From positions 41,559 through 105,558 of the forward strand of contig CALJAM010000016.1 of the NCBI GenBank assembly GCA_938027685.1: a stretch of 64,000 bases of DNA, in the 5' to 3' direction. The notes below the pieces were generated by a model that had not been told where the DNA came from, searched no databases, and saw only the letters and a program-made list of their open reading frames with translations. Position 1 is the first letter of the stretch. Each line of letters opens with the position of its first letter. Positions 46,857 through 56,654 of the stretch are shown here, piece after piece. The DNA comes from an uncultured Bryobacteraceae bacterium. Its GTDB lineage: Bacteria; Acidobacteriota; Terriglobia; Bryobacterales; Bryobacteraceae. The translations under genes and the position numbers were made by a program.

Positions 46857-48652
46857 CAACGCTCCTTCCCGCCTGCGCGCCGGACTAGGATCGCCCAGTC
46901 CTTATCGGAATCGCGCGGAGGCATGCCCAGCCCGCGCAGGCCGCCGCCCTCGACCGTCCTTACCGTCCCCTCCTGCAGGTCGCCTCCGAAGCGCGGGTCG
47001 TACCACCGGACCTCGAAGGTTCCGCGGACTCCGCGCAGGTCGAGATCCGCCGTACCCCCTTCCGGCAGGTAGACGGCGTAGATTTCGCCTTCCCTCGCGA
47101 ATACGTAGTCGCCGAGCTGTGGCGTCAGCTCGTCGCGGTGCCGCATCCTGTGGAAGGGCAGCGAGCGGGTGAAGAACTCGTGCGCGTAGCGCATCAGGTC
47201 GAACAGGTGGTCCCGCGTGCGGAAGTCCTCGCAATTCAAGTCGTCGTGCGAGCCGATAAAGTAGAAAATCGTCCCGAAGCCGCCCGCCATCAGGTTGCCC
47301 CAGATGGACAGCTTGCGCGCCTTGTCGTGCCAATAATCCTGCGCGTCCGGTACGACGCCGGGGTTCATTTCGATCAGCCCCGCCAGCCATTTGTGACCGG
47401 CGCGGGCCGATGCCTCCAGCCATTTTATGGTCTCTGCGCGGGTATTTTCGGGATCATGCTGCATGCCTATGGCGTGGAAATTGGGGAAACCCAGAAGCCG
47501 ACCGAACGTTTTCTCGTCAGGAAAAAGCTCGGCCTTCCACTGCACATACTGGATGGGATGCTTGTAGGGATCCAATGCCGCGATGTAATTGCAAATATCC
47601 TTGATGTCCTCGGTAGTGAAGTAACGCCAGCGGTCTATCTCTTCGCCGATATCCCAGATCAGGGCGTGGTGGTGCGCGAAGCGGGAAATGAGCTCACGGT
47701 AGTATAGTTTGCGCAGGGCGCTCATTTTGCCTAACAGCTGCTCGCCTTCCTCTTCCTGCGTGACCAGGATGATCTGGAGCCCGAGACGATCGGCGTGGGA
47801 GAAGACGATTTCCCACTGGTCGAGCTTGGATACGTCGTACCGCGCCCGCTCGTAGTAACTGGTCCAGGGATAAATGTCGCGTCCGTCCCCGTTCACGTTC
47901 ATGGTGAGAGTGTAAAAGGTATTCATGCCTTTGGCGGCGAGGTAGTTCAGTGCTCCGATGATGCCTTTGCCTTTGCCGCCACGCCAGGTCGGGTCGCCCG
48001 GTCGCCAGTCGCGCACGTGGGCTTCGTAGTGATGCAAACCATCCAGGTTCGGCATCCCCTTTCGGGCGGCGCCGAGGTGATCCACCGTGTTGTCGAACTC
48101 GTAATAGGCGAGAAAGTTCTCGGGACTCTGGGTCCCCACCATGATGAAGTATTCGCCCGTGCCGGCGAAGCGCGGGTAGTGCTCGCCGACATAACGGAGC
48201 ATACCGCGGGCGCGGTGGTCGCGACCGATCTTGTCCGTGGGCGCTATCGTGAACGAGCCGCCCTGCCCGTCAGGCGGCAGGGGTCGACCTGCCTTCGGAT
48301 CCGAACTTACGGCCACATCGGTGCCGGCGCGGAAGGAGACGCGGTATTCCCACCGCCCGGGCGCATCCGGCACGAAGTGCACGCGCCATTTGTTGCCCGA
48401 GGTCGCTCCGGTTTCGGCCGCATGGCCGTCGGCCGCGAAATGCCCGGGGACGGTGTATACCCTGTTGCCCTGGGTGAAAGTCACGTCGAGACGGTAATGC
48501 AGGAACGGGTTGGGGGTGCCGGCTTCGTCCGCCTTTGGACCGTCGAAGACAAGGGTCACCTTGTGCCACTGCCTGAGCTCTCCGGTGATCGTGGCTGCCG
48601 AGAGCAGGGCGGCGGGCAGCAGCACGATCGGGCATCTCCAACCTGGAGGCAT
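46856..48652 (-). CDS. secreted DUF5060 glycoside hydrolase
   Basis: A 598-aa protein with a signal peptide (about residues 1-20). Residues 22-110 form the DUF5060 Ig-like domain (WHKVTLVFDGPKADE, then NPFLHYRLDVTF). The central TIM-barrel region has TGEYFIMVGTQSPENFLAYYEFD, NYLAAKGMNTFYTLTMNVNGDG and LIWDIGEEIDRWR, where the Glu pair is a likely catalytic site. The C-terminal part (YAVYLPEGG, then WYDPRFGG) matches the collagen-binding-like domain often attached to DUF5060 enzymes. It heads the operon with the racemase-fold protein, MFS 1 and the small secreted protein. Two operator-like palindromes lie upstream (48729 and 48805). Confidence 0.87.
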   Translation of the reverse strand: MPPGWRCPIVLLPAALLSAATITGELRQWHKVTLVFDGPKADEAGTPNPFLHYRLDVTFTQGNRVYTVPGHFAADGHAAETGATSGNKWRVHFVPDAPGRWEYRVSFRAGTDVAVSSDPKAGRPLPPDGQGGSFTIAPTDKIGRDHRARGMLRYVGEHYPRFAGTGEYFIMVGTQSPENFLAYYEFDNTVDHLGAARKGMPNLDGLHHYEAHVRDWRPGDPTWRGGKGKGIIGALNYLAAKGMNTFYTLTMNVNGDGRDIYPWTSYYERARYDVSKLDQWEIVFSHADRLGLQIILVTQEEEGEQLLGKMSALRKLYYRELISRFAHHHALIWDIGEEIDRWRYFTTEDIKDICNYIAALDPYKHPIQYVQWKAELFPDEKTFGRLLGFPNFHAIGMQHDPENTRAETIKWLEASARAGHKWLAGLIEMNPGVVPDAQDYWHDKARKLSIWGNLMAGGFGTIFYFIGSHDDLNCEDFRTRDHLFDLMRYAHEFFTRSLPFHRMRHRDELTPQLGDYVFAREGEIYAVYLPEGGTADLDLRGVRGTFEVRWYDPRFGGDLQEGTVRTVEGGGLRGLGMPPRDSDKDWAILVRRAGGKER

Positions 48653-48728
48653 GGCAAGTAAGCCTCAGTGCACAACCCTACGTCGGCTGAGAGCGCGTTT
48701 GCAAGAGGCCGAAGGGGGAGGGCGAAGA

Positions 48729-48745
48729 ATTCCGCCACGTGGAAC
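48729..48745. promoter_or_regulatory. operator-like palindrome upstream of the DUF5060 operon (proximal)
   Basis: ATTCCGCCACGTGGAAC has arms ATTCC/GGAAC (four of five pairs) with the 7-base spacing of regulator 1 sites. It lies 76 bases upstream of the DUF5060 ATG. Its centre differs from the better sites, so it is a weak candidate. Confidence 0.4.
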
Positions 48746-48804
48746 CATAGCCCGCCTGGCGCGCCCCGTCTCCTTGAAGCGTCTTGCGTGCCCCTGCTGA
48801 TCCG

Positions 48805-48821
48805 GTTTCACCATGCGGAAC
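48805..48821. promoter_or_regulatory. regulator 1-like operator upstream of the DUF5060 operon (distal)
   Basis: GTTTCACCATGCGGAAC matches the regulator 1 upstream site at 14 of 17 positions, including the ATGCGGAAC right half. It lies about 150 bases upstream of the DUF5060 gene, in the gap after the MFS 2 gene. It suggests that regulator 1 controls this glycosidase operon too. Confidence 0.5.
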
Positions 48822-48888
48822 GGCGCACGAGCCGCCCACGTGCCCTCTGCACGTGGGCGGCGATGGGGGAACCTGCCCCGACAGCCGT

Positions 48889-50121
48889 TCAGCAGGCTGA
48901 GATCGGTCGCGGGCGCACCAGCAACAGGATCAGCAGGAAGCCGGCCGGGTACAGCAGGCCACAGGTCACGAAGACAGGCGCGAAGCCCAGCACGTCCACG
49001 ACGTATCCCGCGACAAGATTGGACCCGAATCCCGCCAGACCTCCTGCCATGCCGGCCAGCCCAACCACGCCCGCTACTGCGCTTGTCGGGATCACGTCCG
49101 TGGTGAGCGTCATGTAGTTCGTCATCCAGAAGCCGTGGGCAAGGAGCAAAATGCCGAGCATAAGAACGGCCAGCAGCGCCGACGGCGCCCAGACGGCGAG
49201 GATGGATAGAGGGGTCAAGGCTGCGGCAGCGCCCATGACGAGCTTGCGCGCCCGCACCGCGGGCCACCCCCGGCGCACTAGCGCGTCCGAAAGCGCGCCG
49301 CCCAGGCAGGAGGAGACGCCTAGCGTCAGGAACGGAATCCAGGCCAGCCGCCCGATCTGATCGAGCGATGCTCCTCGGTCTTGGTGCAGGTACTGCGGGA
49401 TCCAGAACATGTAGACATAAAAGACCGGATCAAGCAGGAAGCGCGTGAGCAGCAAGCCCCACACCGTGCGCTGCGCCAGCAGCTTCCGGAGGCTCCAGGA
49501 TGCATTTGCACGGCCGCCGTGAGCCGCGGCCCCGTTCGCCTGGCTGAGGGCTGGGCTGGACCTGTAGAGGAGGCACCAGGCTATCGTCCATAATGCGCCG
49601 AGCAGACCGGTGCCCAGAAAGGTGCCGCGCCAACCGATTTGCGCGGCGGACCACGCGATCAACGGCGGAGCGACGACCGCCCCTACCGCGGAGGCGCCCG
49701 TGGTGGCGATGCCCATGGCCAGTGCACGTTGCCGTTGGGGGAACGTCTCCACCACGCCCCGAGCGACCCCGGGGAAGCAACCGCCTTCTCCTACGCCCAG
49801 CATTGCGCGGAAGACCGCAAGTTGCCAGGCGCTCCTCGTGACGGCATGAAGCGCGCTCGCCAGAGACCAGAAGGCGACCGAGAGGCCGAGACCGATTCGC
49901 GTTCCCACGCGATCGATCAATCGGCCGGCGGCGGCGAACGTGAAAGAGTAGGCCAGCGTGAAGGCAGAGACCACTCGGCCGTAGTCGGCGTTGCTCATGC
50001 AGAGTTCGGTGGTCACCACGGGCGCCAGGACCGACAGCACCTGGCGATCGAAGAAGTTCAGCGCGGAGGCTCCGGCCAGCAGCGCCGCGGCCGGCCAGAG
50101 CCTGCGGCCGTGGTTGCCCAC
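48889..50121 (-). CDS. MFS transporter 2, ACS type
   Basis: A 410-aa twelve-helix transporter with GTG start at 50121, supported by GGGGGAG 6 bases upstream and a one-base overlap with the isomerase stop (TAGTG). The family signatures are NFFDRQVLSVLAPVVTTEL, DRVGTRIGLGLSVAFWSLASALHA and LGVGEGGCFPGVARGVVETFPQRQRALAMG. It belongs to the ACS group but is clearly divergent from MFS 1. Coupling to the isomerase suggests that it imports that enzyme's sugar substrate. Confidence 0.92.
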   Translation of the reverse strand: MGNHGRRLWPAAALLAGASALNFFDRQVLSVLAPVVTTELCMSNADYGRVVSAFTLAYSFTFAAAGRLIDRVGTRIGLGLSVAFWSLASALHAVTRSAWQLAVFRAMLGVGEGGCFPGVARGVVETFPQRQRALAMGIATTGASAVGAVVAPPLIAWSAAQIGWRGTFLGTGLLGALWTIAWCLLYRSSPALSQANGAAAHGGRANASWSLRKLLAQRTVWGLLLTRFLLDPVFYVYMFWIPQYLHQDRGASLDQIGRLAWIPFLTLGVSSCLGGALSDALVRRGWPAVRARKLVMGAAAALTPLSILAVWAPSALLAVLMLGILLLAHGFWMTNYMTLTTDVIPTSAVAGVVGLAGMAGGLAGFGSNLVAGYVVDVLGFAPVFVTCGLLYPAGFLLILLLVRPRPISAC

Positions 50122-51659
50122 TAATCGCTCCCCCGGGCCACGACGGCAATTTCCAGACCCAGAGCGCCGGCGAGTTTTTCGAGCGTCGTGGCGCCATGGC
50201 CCACGCCCAGCGCGAAATGGTGCGTCGGCCCTTCAGCCACCCAGCGCTTCAGGAATGTACGCACGTCGGGCTTGAAGAAGCCGCGCGTGTTGGTGTTGCC
50301 CGTGGCCGGAATCGGGCCGCGCACGCTCTCGCCCTCGGCCACGATGAACTTGAAGCGGCCGTCACGCTTGACGCCGAGGCCCAGCATCGTGATCGGTCCT
50401 TCCTTGAGCTTGAACTCGACGCTGGCTCCGCTGCCTGGTTTGCCGTGATACTTGATGAGACTCCGCAACACAGGACGACCTTCGGCCACGTTCAGGTGAT
50501 GCGGCCCGTCATGACCCACCAGCACGAAGCCTTCGTTGAAGTCGATGGGGTGGAACTCTGCGAAGCTGCCGCCCATCTCCAGCCGGTCCATGATCAGCAT
50601 GGCAATGCAGGTCTTCAGATCCGACTCCCCGCACATCGGGAACCCGGCGGCCGTCAGCAGCGAGTTCCCCACGATCAGGCTGCTCATGACCGCTCTTAGT
50701 TCGCTCTCGGGCTCTCCTTCATAGTAGTAAGCAAGCCCGTCCAGCTCGTACTCTTCGATGAAGCGTTCCAGAGCCGCGGCTACGCGCGCCGACATCTCGA
50801 GGTCCTCCGCCGTGAGTCGCCTCGTGATCGGATCGGCCCCGGGATCGGGGGTGTCGAAGACCTCCAGAATCGCGCGCTTCTTGGCGTCTATCTCGGCGTC
50901 GGTCACCTGCCGGTAGTGCCGCAGCAGATCGTCGGCTTCCGTCTGCACGATGTGGCAACCGAAGGCCGCCGTGAGCGCCGTCTGGTCCGTCTGCATGTCC
51001 AGCATGTGCTCGATGGGATGACCGAAATGGCCGATACGGGCGCGCTTCAGATCGTGCAGCACATGCGCAATCCGGCACCACTCCGCCAGCTCCGCTTCCG
51101 CCAACGGATCGGCGTCGAGCGTACCCAGGATCACGGGCGGAGGTTGTTTGCCCAGGCGGATGGCCACGCCGGTGAATTCGGGCACCGAGCAGAAATCGTC
51201 GTTGGCCAGTTGCATGCGCGTCGTAGCGCGCGGGTAGTCCATGGCCTTGAGCGGTTGCAAGGCCGCCAGAACGATCGGCACGTTCAGGTCCCTGACGATG
51301 GCGGCGAAGGTGGCGGACGTCGCGTACGTGACCATGTCGCAGAAGACAAGGTCCAGGTTTTCGGCGAGCATGCGGTCGCGCGCCGCATAGGCCGCCTTGG
51401 CGCAATCGACCAGACCGAAGTTCTTGACCTCGACCTGATGGGCCGCGAGCCTGCGCTCCAAAACGGCGATCTTCGCCTCCATCTCCTCCCGCAGACCTTC
51501 GAACTGGCCCCAGTAGGTGTGGTGGCCGACTCCGAACAGTCCCACGCGTGCTGTCAGCGGCTTCCGCCGCGGGATTCTCGGTGCAGAATGGTACAAAGTA
51601 TCGGTCGTAGAGCAGATTCCGCTTGCGCTATTATCCAGGTTTTTCATAATTCGACTCAA
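50121..51659 (-). CDS. L-arabinose/L-fucose isomerase-like protein
   Basis: A 512-aa protein of the AraA/FucI fold. The first 35 residues are an unconserved leader (alternative ATG at 51647), then RVGLFGVGHHTYWGQFEGLREE starts the domain. Further family features are LVFCDMVTYATSATFAAIVRDLNVPIVLAALQP, the mid-domain Glu-rich YYYEGEPESELRAVMSSLIVGNSLLTAAGFPMCGESD, and C-terminal HHFALGVGHGATTLEKLAGALGLE, like the AraA C-terminus. It likely isomerises an aldose taken up by MFS 2. Fucose, rhamnose or arabinose are all possible; the neighbouring GH106 enzyme makes a deoxyhexose attractive. Confidence 0.82.
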   Translation of the reverse strand: MSRIMKNLDNSASGICSTTDTLYHSAPRIPRRKPLTARVGLFGVGHHTYWGQFEGLREEMEAKIAVLERRLAAHQVEVKNFGLVDCAKAAYAARDRMLAENLDLVFCDMVTYATSATFAAIVRDLNVPIVLAALQPLKAMDYPRATTRMQLANDDFCSVPEFTGVAIRLGKQPPPVILGTLDADPLAEAELAEWCRIAHVLHDLKRARIGHFGHPIEHMLDMQTDQTALTAAFGCHIVQTEADDLLRHYRQVTDAEIDAKKRAILEVFDTPDPGADPITRRLTAEDLEMSARVAAALERFIEEYELDGLAYYYEGEPESELRAVMSSLIVGNSLLTAAGFPMCGESDLKTCIAMLIMDRLEMGGSFAEFHPIDFNEGFVLVGHDGPHHLNVAEGRPVLRSLIKYHGKPGSGASVEFKLKEGPITMLGLGVKRDGRFKFIVAEGESVRGPIPATGNTNTRGFFKPDVRTFLKRWVAEGPTHHFALGVGHGATTLEKLAGALGLEIAVVARGSD

Positions 51660-51682
51660 ATGACCTCGTTGTCCCCGGACCA

Positions 51683-51702
51683 GTGCGGAAATATACCCGC
51701 AC
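51683..51702. promoter_or_regulatory. 6-bp inverted repeat just upstream of the isomerase gene
   Basis: GTGCGG (51683-51688) and CCGCAC (51697-51702) flank an AT-rich 8-base spacer, 24 bases before the isomerase start. It could be an operator or promoter element, but its arms and spacing differ from the regulator 1 and 2 sites. Confidence 0.25.
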
Positions 51703-51762
51703 AGGGGCCGGCCTCGTCACCGCCATTCGGGCGGAGGCCGCAACCGCGGGTCTCCGAAACTC

Positions 51763-53034
51763 TCATCCGCCGCCGAACACCCGCCGGACGGCTTCCAGAT
51801 AGCTGTAGCCGTAGACCGTATCGGGTAGCAGCACGTGATCCTCCGTCCACTCGTTCCACGACGAAAGAAACACGATCCGCGGTACCGTCTCGGTTTCCGC
51901 CAGGAAGTATTTGGCGGCGATCATGAGCCGTTCGAACTGGTCCGGCGTGCGCTGAGTCACCATCCTGGCGCTTCGCCCGACGCGCGGGCTGTTGTCCCAT
52001 CCCACCGAGCAGCACGGAAAGAACGGCACGGAACACAAGTTACGGAGCTTCCGCCAGTACAAAACGGCCTCGGCGGCCGCCTTTCCGTAAGGAATGCGGC
52101 CGCCCGGCGGCACGCCCGAAAGCAGCGGGGTCAGCGCATGATACAGCGTGGCGCTCTGGAATCCGAGTTCCTTCAACTTCGTCGCGTAGCGCGGGCTGAC
52201 GGAACTCGCCTGGAGATGCAAGCCGCCGAGACCCGCCTTGGTTACTCTTTCCCGCATCAGAGCTGCAATCCTCTTCCACTCCTCTTCGGACAGGTCTCGC
52301 AGCAGAGAGTCGATGGAATAAATGCCGAAGACCGGTTCTCCGCCGATCCGCCAATAATTCGAGTGACGGAAATAGCGCTCGATGCAGTAATCCATCACCC
52401 TGATCATGTCTTTTTCGCTATGCCGCTGGCGGGACATGAGGGCCGTTCTGCCTTCCGACGTGGCCGGCCAGTGGTTGCTCCAGTCGTGATTCGCCCACAT
52501 CAGCGCGAATTTCAGGCGATGGCGGTTGCGGGCCTTCAGGAATCCCTGCTCCAGTTGCGCATGGCAGCGCTGCACTCCTTCATGCCAGTACCAGCAGATC
52601 ATCCAGACATCGATGCCGTAGTCGGCGGCGGTCTCGATTTCCCGCTCGGCCCACACCGGGTCCGCCTCGTTGTACTCGCCCCACAAAGGATGCTTCGGAT
52701 AAAGATGTCCGGGATAAAGCGGCCGCGCGTCTCTCAATGATTGGAACTGAGTCCAGCCTTCGCCGAAATACTTCTGAAACCAGGAGCAGGGATGCCAGCA
52801 TGGGTAATTGTACGCGACCACCTCATGGCGAACTTTCGGGAGCGGCTTGGCGAGATCCACGAGCGCGCCGAGTCTGCGTTCCGTGAAGTAGGCCTCCGCG
52901 TCGCCGGGATAAACGGCAGGTACGGATGAGTAATTGAGCGTTTGAGAGGGAATTGCCTGCTGCGCCGTGGCGGGCCAACTTCCGATCAGGCCCGTCCCTG
53001 CGCCAAGAACTTTCAGCACATCCCGTCTTCTCAT
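51763..53034 (-). CDS. Tat-exported GH99-like (WbsX-family) protein
   Basis: A 423-aa protein with a Tat-like signal (MRRRDVLKVLGAG, then processing near residue 25 after ATAQQ). The body follows the WbsX/GH99-like pattern: VVAYNYPCWHPCSWF, EYNEADPVWAEREIETAADYGIDVWMICWYWH, KFALMWANHDWSNHW and VFLSSWNEWTEDHVLLPD. GH99 enzymes are endo-acting mannosidases; WbsX-like members are linked to surface polysaccharides. The Glu and Asp residues in NEWTED are candidate catalytic residues. It lies 104 bases before the isomerase gene, just after TonB receptor 2. Confidence 0.82.
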   Translation of the reverse strand: MRRRDVLKVLGAGTGLIGSWPATAQQAIPSQTLNYSSVPAVYPGDAEAYFTERRLGALVDLAKPLPKVRHEVVAYNYPCWHPCSWFQKYFGEGWTQFQSLRDARPLYPGHLYPKHPLWGEYNEADPVWAEREIETAADYGIDVWMICWYWHEGVQRCHAQLEQGFLKARNRHRLKFALMWANHDWSNHWPATSEGRTALMSRQRHSEKDMIRVMDYCIERYFRHSNYWRIGGEPVFGIYSIDSLLRDLSEEEWKRIAALMRERVTKAGLGGLHLQASSVSPRYATKLKELGFQSATLYHALTPLLSGVPPGGRIPYGKAAAEAVLYWRKLRNLCSVPFFPCCSVGWDNSPRVGRSARMVTQRTPDQFERLMIAAKYFLAETETVPRIVFLSSWNEWTEDHVLLPDTVYGYSYLEAVRRVFGGG

Positions 53035-53147
53035 GTCGGTAGCTTTCGCCTCCGCGTCCGGGCTTTTCCCGGGCTCCCGGGCGGCGCACAGCCTCCGCCG
53101 GTAAGTTCACCAAGCTCGACGTGCGCCGCCGGGTTGCAGGCGGGGCC

Positions 53148-56100
53148 CTAAAATTCGAACCTCGCCGCCAATTGCATGATGCGCGGACTGCGGGAGGAAA
53201 CGAATTCCCCGAATCGCGTATTGACCTGCCGACCCTGGGCGTCGAAGCGCGCGCTGGTGTCCAGTCCGGAGAATTGCGTGTGGTTGAAGGCGTTGTACAT
53301 CTCCCAGCGAAGCTGGATGCGCGCACGCTCCCGGATCGGGAAGTTCTTGAACAGCGCTACGTCCCAGTTGTTGATGCCGGGCCCCCGAATAAGGGTCTTG
53401 GCCGCGTTGCCCAGGGTCCCCACCGCGGGCATCCGAAAGACCTCGGTCCGGAAGTTGCGGCTGAAAGTCCGCTCCCTTTTGGGCAGCACCGGATTGCCGG
53501 TCACCACCACCCTCGCACCCTGGCTGGGAGTGCCCGTCACATCCACCCCGGTCACTGAGCTCCAACCGATGCCCAGCGGAGCGCCGCTGATAAAACTGGC
53601 GATCCCGGAGAGCTGCCAGTCGTTCAAGGCCGCTTTGAGGAAGGGGTTTCGCCAGGGAGTCTTTGGAATGTCCCAGATCCAGTTCAGCTTCAGCACGTGC
53701 GTGCGGTCGAACGAGGCCAACCCGTACTGCCAAACCCGCGGCGAAACGAAGGGCGCAATGGGCCCGGAGTCGTCGTCGTCGACGAAGTCCATGGCTTTCG
53801 ACCACGTCCACGACGCGCCGAACTGCAACCCGCGTGCAAAGCGCCGGTTCGCCGTGGCTTGCAGGGAGTGGTAGTTCGAGGAAGAAGCCGCCTCCCTCTG
53901 CACGATGCTCGTATAGCCACGGATAGGCGTCAGGAACGCCGTAGGCAGGGCCGTGCCGGGCCTGGTCGGGTCGTGGTAAGCGGGATCGAAGCGCCTTCCC
54001 AGCGGCACCGGGTTCAGTTGCCTCTGCCAGAACAGGTTTCGCGACAACGAGTTCGAGTAACCGAGGTCCAGCACCGTTCCGAAGGGCAGCTTCTGCTGGA
54101 TCGACAGGCTGGCATTTAACGTGCTCGGGGTCTTCGAATGGCGGTCGGCTGCGAGCACGCTTTGGGGGAAGATCACACCCGCGGAAGAAAGCAGGGTCGA
54201 AATCTGTCCGTAATAAATGGTCGGCGTGACCACGAGCGGCGGTTGACTGACGAACTCGCGATAAGTATACCAGCCCGGGTGGTTGTAGTACATGCCGAAC
54301 CCGCCGCGGATTGCGGTTCGTCCGTCGCCGAACACGTCCCACGCGAAACCGAAACGCGGACCCAGGTGCACCCCGCGGTGCTGGTACAGGCCTCGGGGAT
54401 AGCCGGGCGTGTCCTTCACCACCAGCATTCCGTTAAACGGATCGCCTGCGCCGCCGGCGATGGCGCCCACCATCGCCTCCGGAACATACTCGCCGGTTAC
54501 CGGGTTGTAGCCCCTCCGGGTATTTCCTACCAGTGCCGGCTCGATCAACCGCGGCTGCCGTGCGGGATCGAATTTCTCGAAGCTGAACGTAGCCAGCATG
54601 TCTTTGGCGTCATACATCGGCCCAATCCAGTGAAAGCGCATGCCGTATTCCAACGTCAGCCGTCGCGTAACCTTCCAGCTGTCCTGCGCGAACCACTCGA
54701 TTGCCGCCTGCCGTCCCCGGTTCATTGGCCGGAAGCTGGACTCCTGATAGGTGCTGAAGACTCCCAGGATGGCATTCGAATAGGCGTAGTTCGTATCCAG
54801 CGGGTTGACCGTGTTGCGGTCGAACCGGAACTCGCCGAAGATAAGGGGCGACGTATTGGTGTGATACCTGACGAGGTCGGCCGTGATCCCGGCTTTCACC
54901 GTATGCCCCGGAAGGGTCTTGGTCAACGTCCAGGTAGCGCTCGGCACCTTCCCGTTTTGGAAGAATGGGAACCGTCCCTCTTGAAACAGGTAGCCGGCGT
55001 TCGGCACCCCGCCGAAATAGGCGTTGGGGATAATGTCCAGCGGGTTATTTTGCGGGTAGAACTGGCCCGCCTTGAAGCCGACGGTCGCCCGCTGGTTTCG
55101 GCGCAGAGCTTCCTGGATCACCGTGTTTCTTTGTGGTCTGCGCGTGAACCCGAGCGTGGCCTCGCTGATCAGGGTAGGGGAGATTACCAGCGTCTGACGG
55201 CCGATGAAGCTCTGGCCGCGGAAGAAGTAGCCTTTTTCGAACTGCGGCCAGTTGCTGCCCACGGTATCCAGACCCATTTTGCCTGTCTGCTTGTTGTAAT
55301 AGTCGTGGTAGGAAAACGAGAGACGATTGTTCGGGCTGATATTGGCGTCCAGGCGCAGCGTGGTCATCCGGTGGGGCTTCGAAACCGGCGTGTCGAAGAC
55401 GTAGTTGTAGTTTCCCTTGGAGATGGTCCGATCGAAGAAATTGGGCGGATCAAAAACCTTCAACAAAGCTTGACCGTCGGAATTGATCCGACTGGCAGGT
55501 ATGATGTTGCCCGGGAAGGGCTGTCGGTCGGCGAAGGGATCGCGTATCGGGATCAATGCGTCATTCAAATCGAGGGTCCGCGAGAAATTGCCGCTCTTCT
55601 CGAGTTCCGTGGGCACGGTGATGCGGCCGGTGATGAGCGACTCTTGCGGCCAGAACTCCTGATTCCAAAAGAAGAACAGCCGGTCCTTGTCCTTGTTGAA
55701 CCTCTCCGGAATGTAAACCGGCCCCCCGATGTTGTATGTCCAGGTGTGGTATCGGTATCGCGCCTTAGGCTGGCCGATGCGATTCCGGAAGAAATCGTTG
55801 GCGTTGAACTGTTCGTGTCGTTTGAAATAAGAGAACAGACCGTGGAACTCCCGAGTGCCGGATTTTCCGATAAGTACTACGTTGGCTCCCGAGCGTCGCC
55901 CGTACTCCGCCTGGTAGTTGCTCAGCAGGACTTTCACCTCGGCCACGGCGTCCTGGCTGATGGCTACGTCGTACGCCCAACCCAACCCCCACGAGTTCAG
56001 CACCATGCCGTCCATGGAAATGCTGTTGGCGTTGCGGCGGTTGCCCTGCACGTAGATGTTGAAGGTCCGGGTCAGCGCGTCCACGGCGCCGTCGGCGGTG

Positions 56101-56579
56101 TCCACAACGCCCGGTAGAAGCGAGAGCAGGGACATGACGTTGCGGCTGCGCGTGAGCAGGTTCTGAATCTGGTCCGAGCTGATGAGGCCGGCGCGCTCGC
56201 TGCTGGCGGTCTGCACAAGTGCTCCCTGCGCGGTTACGGTGACGGTTTCTACCAAACTGCCGAGTTCGAGCACGAGCTTGCCCAAGCCCAGCCGCTCGGC
56301 GGCGCTCAGCACCAGATTCCTGCGTTCCAGGCGTTTAAACCCGGCAGCTTCCGCGGAGAGCGTGTACTCGCCCGGATCCAGGTTGCTAAAAACGAAGTTG
56401 CCCTGGGCATCGGTCTCCGCTTGCCTCTGCAAGCCCGTCGCAACCTGCGTCAGGGTCAGTCGTGCCCCCACCACAGCCGAATCGGTGGAATCGACCACGG
56501 ATCCCACGATCGAGCTGGAGATGGTCTGGCCGGAGACGGTTAGGGCTGCTCCTAGCAGCCACGGCAGTAGCCTTCGCAT
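53148..56579 (-). CDS. Oar-like TonB-dependent receptor 2 with carboxypeptidase-regulatory-like domain
   Basis: A 1143-aa outer-membrane receptor starting at ATG 56579, supported by GGAGG 7 bases upstream; a longer frame start at 56600 lacks this. A signal peptide (about residues 1-17) is followed by a regulatory-like Ig domain (SIVGSVVDSTDSAVVGARLTLTQ), a plug with SSDQIQNLLTRSRNVMSLLSLLPGVV, and a large barrel ending in MQLAARFEF with a terminal Phe. It resembles receptor 1 in layout but is not a close duplicate. Regulator 2 precedes it by 98 bases, and a strong palindrome (56647-56679) lies in that gap. Confidence 0.9.
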   Translation of the reverse strand: MRRLLPWLLGAALTVSGQTISSSIVGSVVDSTDSAVVGARLTLTQVATGLQRQAETDAQGNFVFSNLDPGEYTLSAEAAGFKRLERRNLVLSAAERLGLGKLVLELGSLVETVTVTAQGALVQTASSERAGLISSDQIQNLLTRSRNVMSLLSLLPGVVDTADGAVDALTRTFNIYVQGNRRNANSISMDGMVLNSWGLGWAYDVAISQDAVAEVKVLLSNYQAEYGRRSGANVVLIGKSGTREFHGLFSYFKRHEQFNANDFFRNRIGQPKARYRYHTWTYNIGGPVYIPERFNKDKDRLFFFWNQEFWPQESLITGRITVPTELEKSGNFSRTLDLNDALIPIRDPFADRQPFPGNIIPASRINSDGQALLKVFDPPNFFDRTISKGNYNYVFDTPVSKPHRMTTLRLDANISPNNRLSFSYHDYYNKQTGKMGLDTVGSNWPQFEKGYFFRGQSFIGRQTLVISPTLISEATLGFTRRPQRNTVIQEALRRNQRATVGFKAGQFYPQNNPLDIIPNAYFGGVPNAGYLFQEGRFPFFQNGKVPSATWTLTKTLPGHTVKAGITADLVRYHTNTSPLIFGEFRFDRNTVNPLDTNYAYSNAILGVFSTYQESSFRPMNRGRQAAIEWFAQDSWKVTRRLTLEYGMRFHWIGPMYDAKDMLATFSFEKFDPARQPRLIEPALVGNTRRGYNPVTGEYVPEAMVGAIAGGAGDPFNGMLVVKDTPGYPRGLYQHRGVHLGPRFGFAWDVFGDGRTAIRGGFGMYYNHPGWYTYREFVSQPPLVVTPTIYYGQISTLLSSAGVIFPQSVLAADRHSKTPSTLNASLSIQQKLPFGTVLDLGYSNSLSRNLFWQRQLNPVPLGRRFDPAYHDPTRPGTALPTAFLTPIRGYTSIVQREAASSSNYHSLQATANRRFARGLQFGASWTWSKAMDFVDDDDSGPIAPFVSPRVWQYGLASFDRTHVLKLNWIWDIPKTPWRNPFLKAALNDWQLSGIASFISGAPLGIGWSSVTGVDVTGTPSQGARVVVTGNPVLPKRERTFSRNFRTEVFRMPAVGTLGNAAKTLIRGPGINNWDVALFKNFPIRERARIQLRWEMYNAFNHTQFSGLDTSARFDAQGRQVNTRFGEFVSSRSPRIMQLAARFEF

Positions 56580-56654
56580 GCTTCCTCCACCTCTCGGCAA
56601 GATCCTACGGCCGGCCCGAAGGGCGGCGCCAGGCTGGAAGCGCGCGAGGCCTGC

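Noticed and set aside
54138..56117. A long plus-strand open frame antisense to TonB receptor 2
   Set aside because: It has no ribosome-binding site, no family-like pattern and mirrors the codon structure of the receptor; it is a GC-rich shadow.
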